Shown: positions 42,385-51,554, counted from the stretch's first letter. The stretch is 64,000 nucleotides of DNA from Chryseobacterium sp. H1D6B (GCF_029892445.1 NZ_JARXVJ010000001.1:4340001-4404000); one strand, 5' to 3'. Numbers and translations: made by a program. Notes: a model not told the origin generated them from the sequence alone.

Positions 42385-43002
42385 TCAATCTGTTTTCAGA
42401 CTTGATATTATATTCAAGTTTCTATAGTCATTAATTTTAACATCGAAGATTTCAGCCGTATAATAACTGATGCTCACCTTTTTATTGATTAATGAGTTAT
42501 ATTCTTTAGGAAGGTCAAGGTTTGAATCTATTTTTCCAATCCAATAAAACTTGTTTAAAATCTTGTTATCCCCTACCAAATGAAAAATAATGAAATTATC
42601 TTTCTCAACTTTAGTAATTGTTCCATTGATCAGCACCTCTGAAGGAGCCTCTTCATTTCCATTTGAATCATCAGATTTCATTACTTTTAAAAAAGTATCT
42701 GCACATTCCCCCATCATCATTACTCCTACCTGTACCCCAAAATTCTTCAGCTTCTCCTCATTGGCAAGATCTGCCACAAGATCAACATCATAATCTTGCT
42801 TAATTTCTTTTTTATAAGGCTGTGCAGCTTTAAAAGCACATATACCAAATTCAGAAGACATGTCTTTTGAAGCTCCGCTTTCCGTATCTATCTTTTTTAT
42901 ACAGTCACAAACCGCTTGTGAAAACTTCTTTTTATAATCTTGAGAAAAAACAAGACCCGAAATAAAAATAAGCATTACAGCCAGTAAATTTTTCTTCATC
43001 AT
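42385..43002 (-). CDS. Exported protein of unknown function
   Basis: The 205 residues begin with a signal peptide (LAVMLIFISGLVFSQ). Residues ~20-105 are helical with three Cys (AVCDCIKK and FGICAFKA), reminiscent of small Cys-containing exported proteins of Bacteroidetes. Residues ~120-205 look like a beta-rich OB-like domain (LINGTITKVEKDNFIIFHLVG). I do not recognise the family. It is encoded directly upstream of dnaN (7 bp from the dnaN frame limit) and divergent from dgkA. Confidence 0.6.
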   Translation of the reverse strand: MMKKNLLAVMLIFISGLVFSQDYKKKFSQAVCDCIKKIDTESGASKDMSSEFGICAFKAAQPYKKEIKQDYDVDLVADLANEEKLKNFGVQVGVMMMGECADTFLKVMKSDDSNGNEEAPSEVLINGTITKVEKDNFIIFHLVGDNKILNKFYWIGKIDSNLDLPKEYNSLINKKVSISYYTAEIFDVKINDYRNLNIISSLKTD

Positions 43003-43018
43003 TTTTTTTAAAATTCCT

Positions 43019-43026
43019 CAAAGATA
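43019..43026 (-). promoter_or_regulatory. Candidate -7 box for the exported protein upstream of dnaN
   Basis: On the minus strand this reads TATCTTTG, an exact TAnnTTTG match, 17 bases from the start codon. Confidence 0.45.
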
Positions 43027-43060
43027 ATAGATAAAATAGGTATCCTCAAAATACAACTCT

Positions 43061-43068
43061 TATATTTG
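43061..43068 (+). promoter_or_regulatory. Candidate -7 box for dgkA
   Basis: TATATTTG matches TAnnTTTG exactly, 15 bases before the ATG. The leader would be very short. Confidence 0.45.
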
Positions 43069-43082
43069 TATAAAAAGAAATA

Positions 43083-43439
43083 ATGCGAAAACCGCCTATT
43101 CATAAAAGTTTCCTGAATGCTTTTCGGGGTGTTTTTCTGATGATAAAATCAGAGAGGAACTTTCAGATAGAATTTTCAGCTTTTCTCATTAATCTTTTTC
43201 TTATTTTCTATTTTAAACTTTCCAGCATTGACACAGCGATTATTCTTATCGTTTCTTTTGGAGTTTTAAGTGCCGAGATTTTCAATACAGCGATTGAGAA
43301 GATCTGTGATATCATACAGCCTGATTTTGATAAAAAAATCGGATTTATTAAAGATATTGCTGCAGGAGCCGTTATTTTAATGGCTGTGCTTTCAATACTT
43401 GCAGGCGTTTTAATTTATTGGAAATATATTTTTGATTAA
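43083..43439 (+). CDS. dgkA: Diacylglycerol kinase/undecaprenol kinase family protein
   Basis: This 118-residue integral membrane protein matches the DgkA family, which phosphorylates diacylglycerol or undecaprenol. The signature is SAEIFNTAIEKICDIIQPDFDKKIGFIKDIAAGAV, where the Glu of EIFNTAIE and the later KDIAAGAVIL Asp act in catalysis. Three membrane segments surround it. In Gram-negative relatives of this type undecaprenol is the more common substrate. It is divergent from the exported-protein gene. Confidence 0.9.
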   Translation: MRKPPIHKSFLNAFRGVFLMIKSERNFQIEFSAFLINLFLIFYFKLSSIDTAIILIVSFGVLSAEIFNTAIEKICDIIQPDFDKKIGFIKDIAAGAVILMAVLSILAGVLIYWKYIFD

Positions 43440-43558
43440 TAATAAACACCACATTTTATTAAGTTTTGAATGAAACCTAACGATCCATGCCTAAAAAGTA
43501 AGCCGTGGTGATGTCATTCAGAAAGGAATAAGAATCTCTTGAGTAAAATTCTTGTAAG

Positions 43559-43625
43559 TTTTGGCTGAAACCGATTGAATAGGATAAAAAAAATAAACGG
43601 GCTGAAGCCCGTTCCTATTGATATG
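43559..43625 (+). repeat. Composite palindromic repeat
   Basis: TTTTGGCTGAAACC (43,559-43,572) and AACGGGCTGAAGCCCGTT (43,596-43,613) with a CCTATTGATATG tail, in the same arrangement as the other copies. It is in the gap between dgkA and the gamma-glutamylcyclotransferase gene. Confidence 0.85.
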
Positions 43626-43631
43626 AAGTTC

Positions 43632-43667
43632 TGTGTTATTTGTGAAAAATCATTTGTGTTATTTGTG
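43632..43667 (+). repeat. Pair of 13-bp direct repeats
   Basis: TGTGTTATTTGTG occurs at 43,632-43,644 and 43,655-43,667, a 23-bp period, immediately after the composite repeat and up to the end of the next gene. Confidence 0.7.
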
Positions 43668-43675
43668 TTTAAAAA

Positions 43676-44008
43676 CTATTTCCCAACATAAATAAAACCT
43701 TTCTTTCCAGATTTAAAAACAGTTTCAATTCTTTTATAATCATCCACTTCATATTCATCAGCCTGGAGAATTTCTTCTTCTGTAACCTCAAAAAGAACAC
43801 CTTCTACTTCATCCTGATTATTTCCTGAAGATTCTAAAATCGGATGGTATTTCTGGCTGCTTTTCCTCAGCACTTCGGGATCGGTAATTTCCAGCATTTT
43901 GAGTTTAAAACCTGTTAAAACATCTTTACTGCCTTTCAAGAGCCTTCCGAATGTTTCCATTTGAACCTGCTCTTTCTGCAGTGTTCCGTAAGAGAATAAA
44001 TTGGGCAT
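43676..44008 (-). CDS. Gamma-glutamylcyclotransferase-like (AIG2/GGACT) protein
   Basis: The 110 residues match the GGCT-like fold: an N-terminal substrate loop LFSYGTLQKEQVQ, a strand with GSKDVLTGFKLKM, and NNQDEVEGVLFEVTEEEILQADEYE with a conserved Glu. The family includes enzymes that cyclise gamma-glutamyl amines. It overlaps the upstream SGNH hydrolase gene by one base and is probably the last gene of that short unit. Confidence 0.85.
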   Translation of the reverse strand: MPNLFSYGTLQKEQVQMETFGRLLKGSKDVLTGFKLKMLEITDPEVLRKSSQKYHPILESSGNNQDEVEGVLFEVTEEEILQADEYEVDDYKRIETVFKSGKKGFIYVGK

Positions 44009-44634
44009 TATAAGTATTTTTCGATTATTGGGATTGCTATTTCTGCCATCATGCCGTAGCCTTTTTCGTTGGGATGGATTCCGTCTTCAGAAAGAAGGAT
44101 TTCTTTATCTTCTAAAAATGCAGTGTAAAAATCAATATATTTCAATGAATTTTCAGCTGCAATTTCCTGAATAATTTTATTATAAACTAAAACATCTCCG
44201 TTCACTCTTAATTTCCCGGAGGCAGCCGTTATACCGTCCACTTTTTTAGCAAATGGAAGAATGCTGATCAGATAAACATCATTAGAAAACTGTCTGGCAT
44301 GAAGCAGTGCGTTTTGAATATTCTTTTTAAACTGATCCGGAGATACCATCTGGGTTCCGTCTTTTATGGCCAGATCATTGGCTCCGTAACCAAGAAATAC
44401 TACGTTTCCATCTGCTGCATTTCGTGCACTTAATTCGTGAGGAATTCTTTTCACTAATCCTTCCGTAGTTTCCCCGCCGATTCCTAAATTAAAAACAATC
44501 ACTTCATTTTTCCCTTCATGGAACTGCTGCAAGGCATATCTTTTCAGAATATCTACCCATCCACCAAAAACACCGTCATATTCTCCGTATGTGATACTGT
44601 CTCCGAAGAACAATCCATAAATCATTTTTTTCAT
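44008..44634 (-). CDS. SGNH/GDSL family hydrolase
   Basis: This 208-residue esterase or lipase has the block order of the family: GDSITYG (nucleophile Ser), GIGGETTEGLVKR (Gly block), LGYGANDLA (Asn block) and SEDGIHPNEKG (Asp/His). There is no signal peptide, so it is cytosolic. I prefer the ATG at 44,634, which has an AAAGG-type site just upstream; a TTG at 44,652 overlapping the previous stop is an alternative. It forms a tight run with the barstar-like and gamma-glutamylcyclotransferase genes. Confidence 0.88.
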   Translation of the reverse strand: MKKMIYGLFFGDSITYGEYDGVFGGWVDILKRYALQQFHEGKNEVIVFNLGIGGETTEGLVKRIPHELSARNAADGNVVFLGYGANDLAIKDGTQMVSPDQFKKNIQNALLHARQFSNDVYLISILPFAKKVDGITAASGKLRVNGDVLVYNKIIQEIAAENSLKYIDFYTAFLEDKEILLSEDGIHPNEKGYGMMAEIAIPIIEKYL

Positions 44635-44648
44635 TTCCTTTCTTAAAT

Positions 44649-45029
44649 TCAATCCAAAATTAACGTAATATTTTGGTGAGATTCTATAATTTCAATTAAA
44701 ATTTCAAATAACGTCTGACCTTTTCCATCGATCAATTCATCAAGCTTTTCCTGAATCAATTCTATGTTAAAAGGTTTTCCCTGTTTGATTTTATTTTCGT
44801 AAAATTCTTTGGTTGCTTCAAAACCTAAGTCTTGTTTTGATTTCTGAGATTCTTTCCAGGTGAGCTGAACAGTGTCTCCATTTTCAAAAACTCCGAAACC
44901 GCCGTACAGAATATCATTAAAACCATCCAGAGAGCCTACTTTCCAATCGGCGTCTTTCATCAAAACACTGGAAACCTCTTCATAGAATCCTGACAGATCA
45001 AAAAAATGACCGCCATTAATGACGGTCAT
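44649..45029 (-). CDS. Barstar family (ribonuclease inhibitor-like) protein
   Basis: From the ATG at 45,029 the protein has 126 residues that line up with barstar: MTVINGGHFFDLSGFYEEV at the start, DADWKVGSLDGFNDILYGGFG in the middle (including the barnase-binding region with Asp and Trp) and LIEIIESHQNITLIL at the end. Barstar inhibits secreted barnase-type ribonucleases. No such nuclease is visible nearby. The start lies inside the hairpin that follows purL; a longer start at 45,065 would overlap purL and is less likely. Confidence 0.8.
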   Translation of the reverse strand: MTVINGGHFFDLSGFYEEVSSVLMKDADWKVGSLDGFNDILYGGFGVFENGDTVQLTWKESQKSKQDLGFEATKEFYENKIKQGKPFNIELIQEKLDELIDGKGQTLFEILIEIIESHQNITLILD

Positions 45030-45034
45030 TTTTT
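45001..45034 (-). terminator. Hairpin after purL that contains the barstar start codon
   Basis: A perfect 12-bp stem AAAAAATGACCG (45,001-45,012) with its complement (45,023-45,034) encloses a 10-base loop and ends in a T run on the minus strand. It looks like the purL terminator, but the barstar ATG (45,027-45,029) is within it. Confidence 0.75.
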
Positions 45035-45042
45035 GTTTATTG

Positions 45043-48000
45043 TTATTTGAAATATTCAACTCCATTTTTGAAGATGTTATGATAATTCGCGTCTGGAATA
45101 TTTTTCATGAGTCCTTCTGCAAAACGTTCAGGATGTCCCATTCTTCCAAAGATCTTACCGCATGAGCTGGTGACACCTTCAATTCCGAATAAGGAGTTAT
45201 TTGGGTTGAAAGGCATTCCGTGGGCAGTGTTTCCCTCGAAGTCGATGTACTGGGTTGCAATCTGTCCGTTTTTATATAGTTTTTCAATTTCTTCCTGAGA
45301 AGCCATAAATCGTCCTTCACCATGAGAAATTGGAATAGTGAACACCTGGTCTTTCATTCCTTTTAACCATGGGCTTTCATCGTTTACTACTTTTACAGTG
45401 ACCATTTGAGAAATGTGTCTTCTTATCGCATTGTGTGCAAGCGTCGGAGAAGTCTCATCCAAATCTTTGATCTGTCCGTAAGGCAGTAATCCAGATTTAA
45501 TTAAAGCCTGAAAACCGTTACAGATTCCGATGATCATTCCGTCTCTTTCCAACAATTCATGAACTGCATTTTTCATCTTCTCGTTCTTCAAAACGTTTAC
45601 GATAAATTTGGCAGAACCATCCGGTTCATCTCCTGCAGAGAACCCTCCTGCGAATGCTAAAATCTGAGAATGTTTAATTTCTTCCACCCACGCATCAATA
45701 CTCTCATCAAGCAGCTGATGACTGATGTTTTTAAGAGGTAAACTGCTGACCAATGCTCCTTCTTTCTGGAAGGCATTAAGTGTTTCATACTCACAGTTTG
45801 TACCCGGGAAAATAGGAACAAAAACTTTTGGTTTTGCAATTCCGTGGCTCTTAATACTGATATTTCTTGGTACAGCCGAATTTAATTTTTCATCTAATTG
45901 AACTGTAATTTTTTCTTTTTCAATGGTAGGGAAAAGATTTTCAAACGTTTTTGTATTGACATCAAGTAATTTATCGATGTTAAATTCAAAAATATTGATT
46001 TTCAAAACATTTGAATTTTGAACCTCACCAATTAATTGAAGAATGACCGAACTAAGATCTTCTTTCGACTCGATGATCAAACTTCCAATATTTTTAGACA
46101 GTAAAACATTTTCATCAGCAATATTTATCACAGCTCCTAGTTTGTTCCCGAAGCTCATTTTCGCTAAAGCTACTGCCGCACCGCCGTCTTTGATAGTCTT
46201 CACTGAAACTATTTTTCCAGCTTTAATATTTTCAAATATCAATTCGAAAATCTGTTTTAAACTGTCATAGTCTGGAAGTCCGTTTTCCTGAGGAACATGA
46301 TTGAATAAATACAGTTTATTTCCAGCTTGTTTAAATTCCGGAGAGATGATATTTTTCTTTTCTCCATTGGCACAAGCGAATGAAATCAAGGTAGGCGGCA
46401 CATTCAGATCCTGGTAAGTTCCGCTCATGGAATCCTTTCCTCCGATCGCTGCCAGCCCAAGATTGATCTGTGCATCATAAGCTCCTAAAAGTGATGCTAA
46501 AGGCTTACCCCATTTTTCAGGATTCTGTCCTAATTTTTCAAAATATTCCTGGAAACTTAATCTTATATTTTTATAATCACCGCCCATTGCTGCGATCTTA
46601 ACGGCACTTTCTACTACTGCATAAGAAGCTCCCAATAATGAGTTCTGTTTTGAGATTTCAGTATCAAATCCCCAGCTTGCTAAAGAAACAGTCTCAATGT
46701 CTTTTGCACCTAAAACCGGCAGCGTCTGAACACTTCCTTCCATGAGTGTCTGCTGATATTTTCCTCCAACCGGCATGGCAACAGTAGTCGCGCCGATAGA
46801 ACCGTCAAACATTTCCAGCAGTCCTTTTTGTGAAGCAGCGTTCTTATCAGCAAGGATTTTTAAGAACTCTTCTTCTGTAAACGCCTTACTTTCAGCTTTT
46901 ACTTCTTCAAGATGAGTTATTTTCACTTCCTGGCTTTTCGCACAGCCGTTGGTATCTAAAAATTCTCTTGAAAGGTCAACGATCTTATCTCCTTTCCAGA
47001 ACATCTGCATTCTCCCTGAATCGGTAACTTTTGCTACTTCTACAGCAACAATATTCTCTTGTTCACAGTATTTAATAAACTGTTCTTTATCTTTAGGATC
47101 CACAACAACTGCCATTCTTTCCTGAGATTCAGAAATGGCAAGTTCAGTTCCGTTCAATCCCTCATATTTTAATGGCAGCACATCCAGGTTCACTTCTAAA
47201 GAATCTGCTATTTCACCAATGGCTACAGATACCCCGCCAGCTCCAAAATCATTTGATTTTTTGATCAATTTGGTAACTTCCGGTTTTCTGAATAGTCTTT
47301 GAATCTTACGTTCTTCAACAGCATTTCCTTTCTGAACTTCTGTAGACATTGTATGGATACTGTTTTCATCCTGTTCTTTAGAACTTCCTGTCGCTCCGCC
47401 TACTCCGTCTCTTCCCGTTGCTCCTCCTAAAATGATTACAGAATCTCCGTTTTCAGGTTTTTCACGTCTTACCCATTCTACAGGAACAGCTCCTGCAACG
47501 AAACCAACTTCCATTCTTTTCGCTTTATAGCCTTCATCATAGATTTCAGAGACCATTGTAGTCGCTAAACCAATCTGGTTGCCGTAAGAAGAATATCCAT
47601 TTGCCGCTTGTTTTGTAATTGTTTTTTGAGGTAATTTCCCCGGCAGTGTTTTATCTACAGATTCTAAAACATCCGCAGCTCCCGTCAACCTCATCGCCTG
47701 GAAAACATAAGATCTTCCGGATAATGGATCTCTGATCGCTCCTCCTAAACAGGTTGAAGCTCCTCCAAAAGGTTCAATCTCTGTAGGGTGGTTATGGGTT
47801 TCGTTTTTGAATAATAAATACCAAGGTTCTTTTTTACCATCGTACTCTGCTTCGATCTGAATGGTACATGCGTTGATTTCATCAGAAACTACAAGATTTT
47901 CAAGGTTCCCTGTTTTATGGAAATACCTAGCACATACTGTCGCCAGATCCATTAAGGAAATTGGTTTCAGTTCGCGGCCTAAGAATTTTCTTTTTTCGAT

Positions 48001-48741
48001 ATAGTCATTGAAAATAGTTTCCAATGTATGCTTAAATTGTCCTTTAAACTGAATATCAGACAATTCCGTTTCAAATGTGGTGTGACGGCAGTGATCGCTC
48101 CAATAGGTGTCTAAAACTTTAAGTTCTGTTTCTGTAGGATTTCTCTGTTCAGTTTTAAAATATTCCTGAATGAATTTCAGGTCATCTAATCCTAAAGCAA
48201 AACCATGCTGGTTGTAGAAGTTTTCTAATGCAGCTTCATCAAACTGAATAAAGTTTTCGTGGATTAAAACTTTTGAAGGGATTTCATCCGCCGGAATATT
48301 TAATACTGATAAATCTTTTTGCTGAGATTCTACCTTATTGATCAGCAGGTCTTTGATTTTAGCAATATCAGATTCGGAAGCTCCTTCTAATTCGATCAGT
48401 CTTCCGCTTCTTACTTTAGACTTTTCATTTTCTGTGAGCAAAGCAATACACTGCTGCGCAGAATCTGCACGCTGATCGTACTGGCCCGGCAGGAACTCCA
48501 TCGCAAAATGAGCAGCTACCGCAGGGTTTTCAGTATGTAGAATATCAGTAACCGGATCTACGAATGTGCTGTTCACTACTTTTTCGAACTCTCCATCGTT
48601 CAATCCGAAAATATCGTACACATTGTACACCTTTACGTTTTTCACGGCTGGTGCAACTGCTTTTACTTCATCAAAAATTTTTGGGCTTTCTACATCGAAA
48701 ATACCTCTTTTTTCTACGAAAATTCTTTTGTTATTAGACAT
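45043..48741 (-). CDS. purL: Phosphoribosylformylglycinamidine synthase
   Basis: This 1,232-residue enzyme performs the fourth step of purine synthesis, using glutamine to make FGAM from FGAR. It is the large single-chain type: an N-terminal linker, FGAR amidotransferase domains with the PWYLLFKNETHNHPTEIEPFGGAST and GRDGVGGATGSSKE segments, and a C-terminal glutaminase (FPGTNCEYET, GICNGFQALIKSG, MGHPERFAEG) carrying Cys, His and Glu. Length fits the gammaproteobacterial/Bacteroidetes form. It is followed by the overlapping hairpin and the barstar gene, and preceded 29 bp upstream by a WG-repeat gene. Confidence 0.97.
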   Translation of the reverse strand: MSNNKRIFVEKRGIFDVESPKIFDEVKAVAPAVKNVKVYNVYDIFGLNDGEFEKVVNSTFVDPVTDILHTENPAVAAHFAMEFLPGQYDQRADSAQQCIALLTENEKSKVRSGRLIELEGASESDIAKIKDLLINKVESQQKDLSVLNIPADEIPSKVLIHENFIQFDEAALENFYNQHGFALGLDDLKFIQEYFKTEQRNPTETELKVLDTYWSDHCRHTTFETELSDIQFKGQFKHTLETIFNDYIEKRKFLGRELKPISLMDLATVCARYFHKTGNLENLVVSDEINACTIQIEAEYDGKKEPWYLLFKNETHNHPTEIEPFGGASTCLGGAIRDPLSGRSYVFQAMRLTGAADVLESVDKTLPGKLPQKTITKQAANGYSSYGNQIGLATTMVSEIYDEGYKAKRMEVGFVAGAVPVEWVRREKPENGDSVIILGGATGRDGVGGATGSSKEQDENSIHTMSTEVQKGNAVEERKIQRLFRKPEVTKLIKKSNDFGAGGVSVAIGEIADSLEVNLDVLPLKYEGLNGTELAISESQERMAVVVDPKDKEQFIKYCEQENIVAVEVAKVTDSGRMQMFWKGDKIVDLSREFLDTNGCAKSQEVKITHLEEVKAESKAFTEEEFLKILADKNAASQKGLLEMFDGSIGATTVAMPVGGKYQQTLMEGSVQTLPVLGAKDIETVSLASWGFDTEISKQNSLLGASYAVVESAVKIAAMGGDYKNIRLSFQEYFEKLGQNPEKWGKPLASLLGAYDAQINLGLAAIGGKDSMSGTYQDLNVPPTLISFACANGEKKNIISPEFKQAGNKLYLFNHVPQENGLPDYDSLKQIFELIFENIKAGKIVSVKTIKDGGAAVALAKMSFGNKLGAVINIADENVLLSKNIGSLIIESKEDLSSVILQLIGEVQNSNVLKINIFEFNIDKLLDVNTKTFENLFPTIEKEKITVQLDEKLNSAVPRNISIKSHGIAKPKVFVPIFPGTNCEYETLNAFQKEGALVSSLPLKNISHQLLDESIDAWVEEIKHSQILAFAGGFSAGDEPDGSAKFIVNVLKNEKMKNAVHELLERDGMIIGICNGFQALIKSGLLPYGQIKDLDETSPTLAHNAIRRHISQMVTVKVVNDESPWLKGMKDQVFTIPISHGEGRFMASQEEIEKLYKNGQIATQYIDFEGNTAHGMPFNPNNSLFGIEGVTSSCGKIFGRMGHPERFAEGLMKNIPDANYHNIFKNGVEYFK

Positions 48742-48770
48742 TAGATGCCAGATATTAAATATTATTAGAC

Positions 48771-49736
48771 TTATTTACTTAACTTGTTTGGGTTATCCGG
48801 ATGTTCTTTTTGATATTCCACAGCTCCTTTTATTTCTTTTTTCAGCCATTTATCAAAAGGAATTTTTTCCGCGCCATAATCCAGGGCGTATACATTTTTA
48901 CCATCTTCTGAAATGATGAAATTAAAACGTGATGATTCTGAATTCACCATTCCGCTATCATAGGTATTCACCTGAAAATAAGGAAAGTTTTCTTTTGGTC
49001 TTTCAACAATTTCAAAGAATAGTTTTTTTTCATTTTCAGATAATTTATTAGAGTAATTGATATAATAAATATCGGAAAGTATTTTATGTTTCTCCTCAAA
49101 AAACCGGAGAATGTTCTTTTCTTTTTCAGAATACGTGAATGGAAATGGATAATAATCTCCGCCTACTTCTATATCTTTTTCAGAGCGCTTACCTTTTACC
49201 GGTACTGCATCTTCTCCTTTGAAGTTCATCACTCCCCAAGTTCCTCCGACAATTGCTTTATGCTCATCACTGGTCTTTTCCCAGTCGCATCCGTCGCAGT
49301 AAGAAGCATATCCATAATTAAAAGGGGTTACGAAATCATGATTAGATTCAATTACCACTTTGCCGTTTCTGTCTGCAAAGCCCACTTTTCCATTTTTGAC
49401 AAATCTTCTTACGCCTTCAGAAAAATAATCTGCTCCGTTATCGTAAAAGAAAGGCCTGTACAGAAAGTTTCCTTTTCTATCGTAGACATAGCCCCAGGCA
49501 TTTTTTTCACGTTCCTCATCTTTTTTAAAACCATCGAAATAGACCGTTTCTCCTTCTACCAATTCACCGTTCTCAATCATTGAAAATATTTTGAACTGTG
49601 CAGGGATGATGATCTCTTCTTTTTGATTTTTAACACCGACCAAAGAATCTTTTGATATAAAATACTTTAAAACCTCCTTTTTCTGTGAAAAGGATATCAT
49701 TGGTATGAATGAAAGTAATAAGAATATTTTTTTCAT
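48771..49736 (-). CDS. WG-repeat exported protein
   Basis: This 321-residue protein has a signal peptide (FLLLSFIPMISFSQ) and two or three WG-type repeats (AWGYVYDRKGNFLYRPF, KVGFADRNGKVVIE, WGVMNFKGEDAVPVKG). The C-terminal half contains a helix-rich section and a beta segment (SSRFNFIISEDGKNVYALDYG). WG repeats form beta-structured proteins of mostly unknown role. It lies between purB and purL on the same strand, but its function in purine metabolism is doubtful. Confidence 0.8.
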   Translation of the reverse strand: MKKIFLLLSFIPMISFSQKKEVLKYFISKDSLVGVKNQKEEIIIPAQFKIFSMIENGELVEGETVYFDGFKKDEEREKNAWGYVYDRKGNFLYRPFFYDNGADYFSEGVRRFVKNGKVGFADRNGKVVIESNHDFVTPFNYGYASYCDGCDWEKTSDEHKAIVGGTWGVMNFKGEDAVPVKGKRSEKDIEVGGDYYPFPFTYSEKEKNILRFFEEKHKILSDIYYINYSNKLSENEKKLFFEIVERPKENFPYFQVNTYDSGMVNSESSRFNFIISEDGKNVYALDYGAEKIPFDKWLKKEIKGAVEYQKEHPDNPNKLSK

Positions 49737-49785
49737 GGTTAGAGTCGAAAATAAAATATGCAGCCCAAAAAGACTGCATATTGTT

Positions 49786-51213
49786 TTATACTTTAAGGTC
49801 AGCTTCGAGTCCTATCAAATCTTTATTCTGGTCCAGAATCGGCTGTACTTCATTGTTGATGAATTCTTCAGTCTGAATCGGAGCAAAACCAATAAAGTTT
49901 TTAGGATCTAAAACTTCTTTTAATTTTGATTTATCTAGTTTTAAAGAATCATCATTTAAGATTCTTTCAATAAGATCATTTTCTTTTCCTTCTTCTTTTA
50001 CCTTTTTAGAAGCTTCCATAGAATGAACCCTGATCACTTCATGGATTTCCTGACGGTCACCACCAGCTTTCACTTCTTCCATAATGATATATTCTGTCGC
50101 CATGAAAGGAAGTTCTTCTTCGATATGTTTATTGATTCTGTTTGGATATACTACGATTCCATTCATGATATTATTCCAGATCAATAGAATTGCATCAACA
50201 GCTAAGAAAGCCTGAGGAATAGTTAATCTCTTGTTTGCAGAATCATCCAGTGTTCTTTCAAACCACTGTGTAGAAGCTACCATTGCAGAACTTGTTGTCA
50301 GTGACATTACATATTTTGCTAAGGCTCCGATTCTTTCACTTCTCATTGGGTTACGTTTGTAAGCCATTGCAGATGAACCAATCTGATTTTTCTCGAACGG
50401 CTCTTCAACTTCTTTAAGATTTTGAAGTAAACGTAAATCGTTGCTGAATTTATGAGCAGACTGTGCAATGTTTGACAGTAAAGCCACCACTTTTGCATCA
50501 ATCTTTCTATCATAAGTCTGTCCGGAAACTCCAAACACTTTATCGAATCCGAATCTTTTTGAAAGTTCTTTATCTAGGTGTTTTACTTTAGAATAATCAC
50601 CGTTGAAAAGCTCTAAGAAACTTGCGGCAGTTCCTGTAGTTCCTTTTACTCCTCTGAAACGCAATGTTTCTAAGAAGAAATCTAATTCTTCGATATCAAG
50701 AACTAAACTCTGTAACCAAAGTGTTGCTCTTTTTCCAACTGTTGTTAACTGAGCCGGCTGGAAGTGAGTAAACCCTAAAGTCGGAAGATCTTTGTACTGT
50801 ATAGAGAAATCCGCAAGATTTTTCATCACATTTACAAGCTTTTTCTTTAAGATCAAAAGCCCGTCACGGATCTGGATTAAGTCTGTATTGTCTCCTACAA
50901 AAGCCGAAGTAGCTCCTAAATGTATTATTCCTTTTGCTGAAGGCGCCACATCACCATACGTGTGAACGTGAGCCATTACATCATGTCGGAATTTTTTCTC
51001 ATACTCAGCTGCTTTTTCGTAATCGATGTTTTCAGCGTTAGCTTTCAATTCTGCAATCTGCTCATCAGAAATTTCAAGACCAAGATCTTTTTCAATTTCA
51101 GCAAGAGCGATCCAAAGCTGTCTCCAAGTACGGAATTTGTTATTATGTGAGAAATTAAATAACATTTCTTCACTGGAGTATCGCTCTTCCAATGGATTTT
51201 TGTAGGAATTCAT
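49786..51213 (-). CDS. purB: Adenylosuccinate lyase
   Basis: This 475-residue enzyme acts twice in purine synthesis: it cleaves SAICAR and adenylosuccinate, releasing fumarate. The fumarase/aspartase superfamily signature GSSAMAYKRNPMRSERI is clear, as are GATSAFVGDNTDLIQIRDGL and TLGFTHFQPAQLTTVGKRA. Length fits the long PurB type. It and purL may form a loose purine cluster with the WG-repeat gene in between (50 bp gap). The next stretch upstream is an unusual repeat region. Confidence 0.96.
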   Translation of the reverse strand: MNSYKNPLEERYSSEEMLFNFSHNNKFRTWRQLWIALAEIEKDLGLEISDEQIAELKANAENIDYEKAAEYEKKFRHDVMAHVHTYGDVAPSAKGIIHLGATSAFVGDNTDLIQIRDGLLILKKKLVNVMKNLADFSIQYKDLPTLGFTHFQPAQLTTVGKRATLWLQSLVLDIEELDFFLETLRFRGVKGTTGTAASFLELFNGDYSKVKHLDKELSKRFGFDKVFGVSGQTYDRKIDAKVVALLSNIAQSAHKFSNDLRLLQNLKEVEEPFEKNQIGSSAMAYKRNPMRSERIGALAKYVMSLTTSSAMVASTQWFERTLDDSANKRLTIPQAFLAVDAILLIWNNIMNGIVVYPNRINKHIEEELPFMATEYIIMEEVKAGGDRQEIHEVIRVHSMEASKKVKEEGKENDLIERILNDDSLKLDKSKLKEVLDPKNFIGFAPIQTEEFINNEVQPILDQNKDLIGLEADLKV

Positions 51214-51322
51214 TCTTTCTTTTACTTTTAGATGTACAAAAATAAGGTTTTTCGGTGAGAGATGAAAATTGTGAAGGTGTTTTAAGTATTGATTAAAGAC
51301 AACAACATTATTTCTTTTTTTT

Positions 51323-51340
51323 AACGGGCTGAAACACGAA
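51323..51340 (+). repeat. Degenerate copy of the GGCTGAAGCC palindrome
   Basis: AACGGGCTGAAACACGAA matches the core at most positions, but the second arm has decayed. It precedes a second repeat family. Confidence 0.6.
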
Positions 51341-51344
51341 ATAT

Positions 51345-51478
51345 GTCATTCCATAAGAATCTCTACTAGCTTTAATGGCAAAACTGGTCTTTAAAACAAC
51401 TAAAACATAAAGTTTGTCATTCCGCAGGAATCTGTACTGCTTAATGGAAAAATTAATATTTAGATTCCAGCGGAATGA
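51345..51478. repeat. GTCATTCC/AGGAATCT repeat cluster
   Basis: Two related units begin at 51,345 and 51,416 (71 bp apart), each with GTCATTCC, then a few bases, then AGAATCT or GGAATCT, then ACTGCTTAATGG-like sequence. A third, inverted 17-bp copy is at 51,462-51,478 and pairs with the second across 28 bases with one mismatch. No gene is present between 51,214 and 51,600. Confidence 0.65.
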
Positions 51479-51554
51479 TAGAATCTATGATTAAATACCA
51501 TGTTTGGTATTAGGAGTAACCTTAAACTTTTACAAAGTGTGCAGCAATGATGCA

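Noticed and set aside
43632..43667. CRISPR-like direct repeats
   Set aside because: Only two 13-bp copies with a 10-bp gap exist and there are no cas genes.
48566..48916. 116-codon open frame (plus strand)
   Set aside because: It crosses the purL start and the end of the WG-repeat gene and has no signal, motif or start context of its own.
49086..49583. 165-codon open frame (plus strand)
   Set aside because: It lies opposite the WG-repeat gene, whose frame has a signal peptide and repeats; the antisense frame has no recognisable domain.
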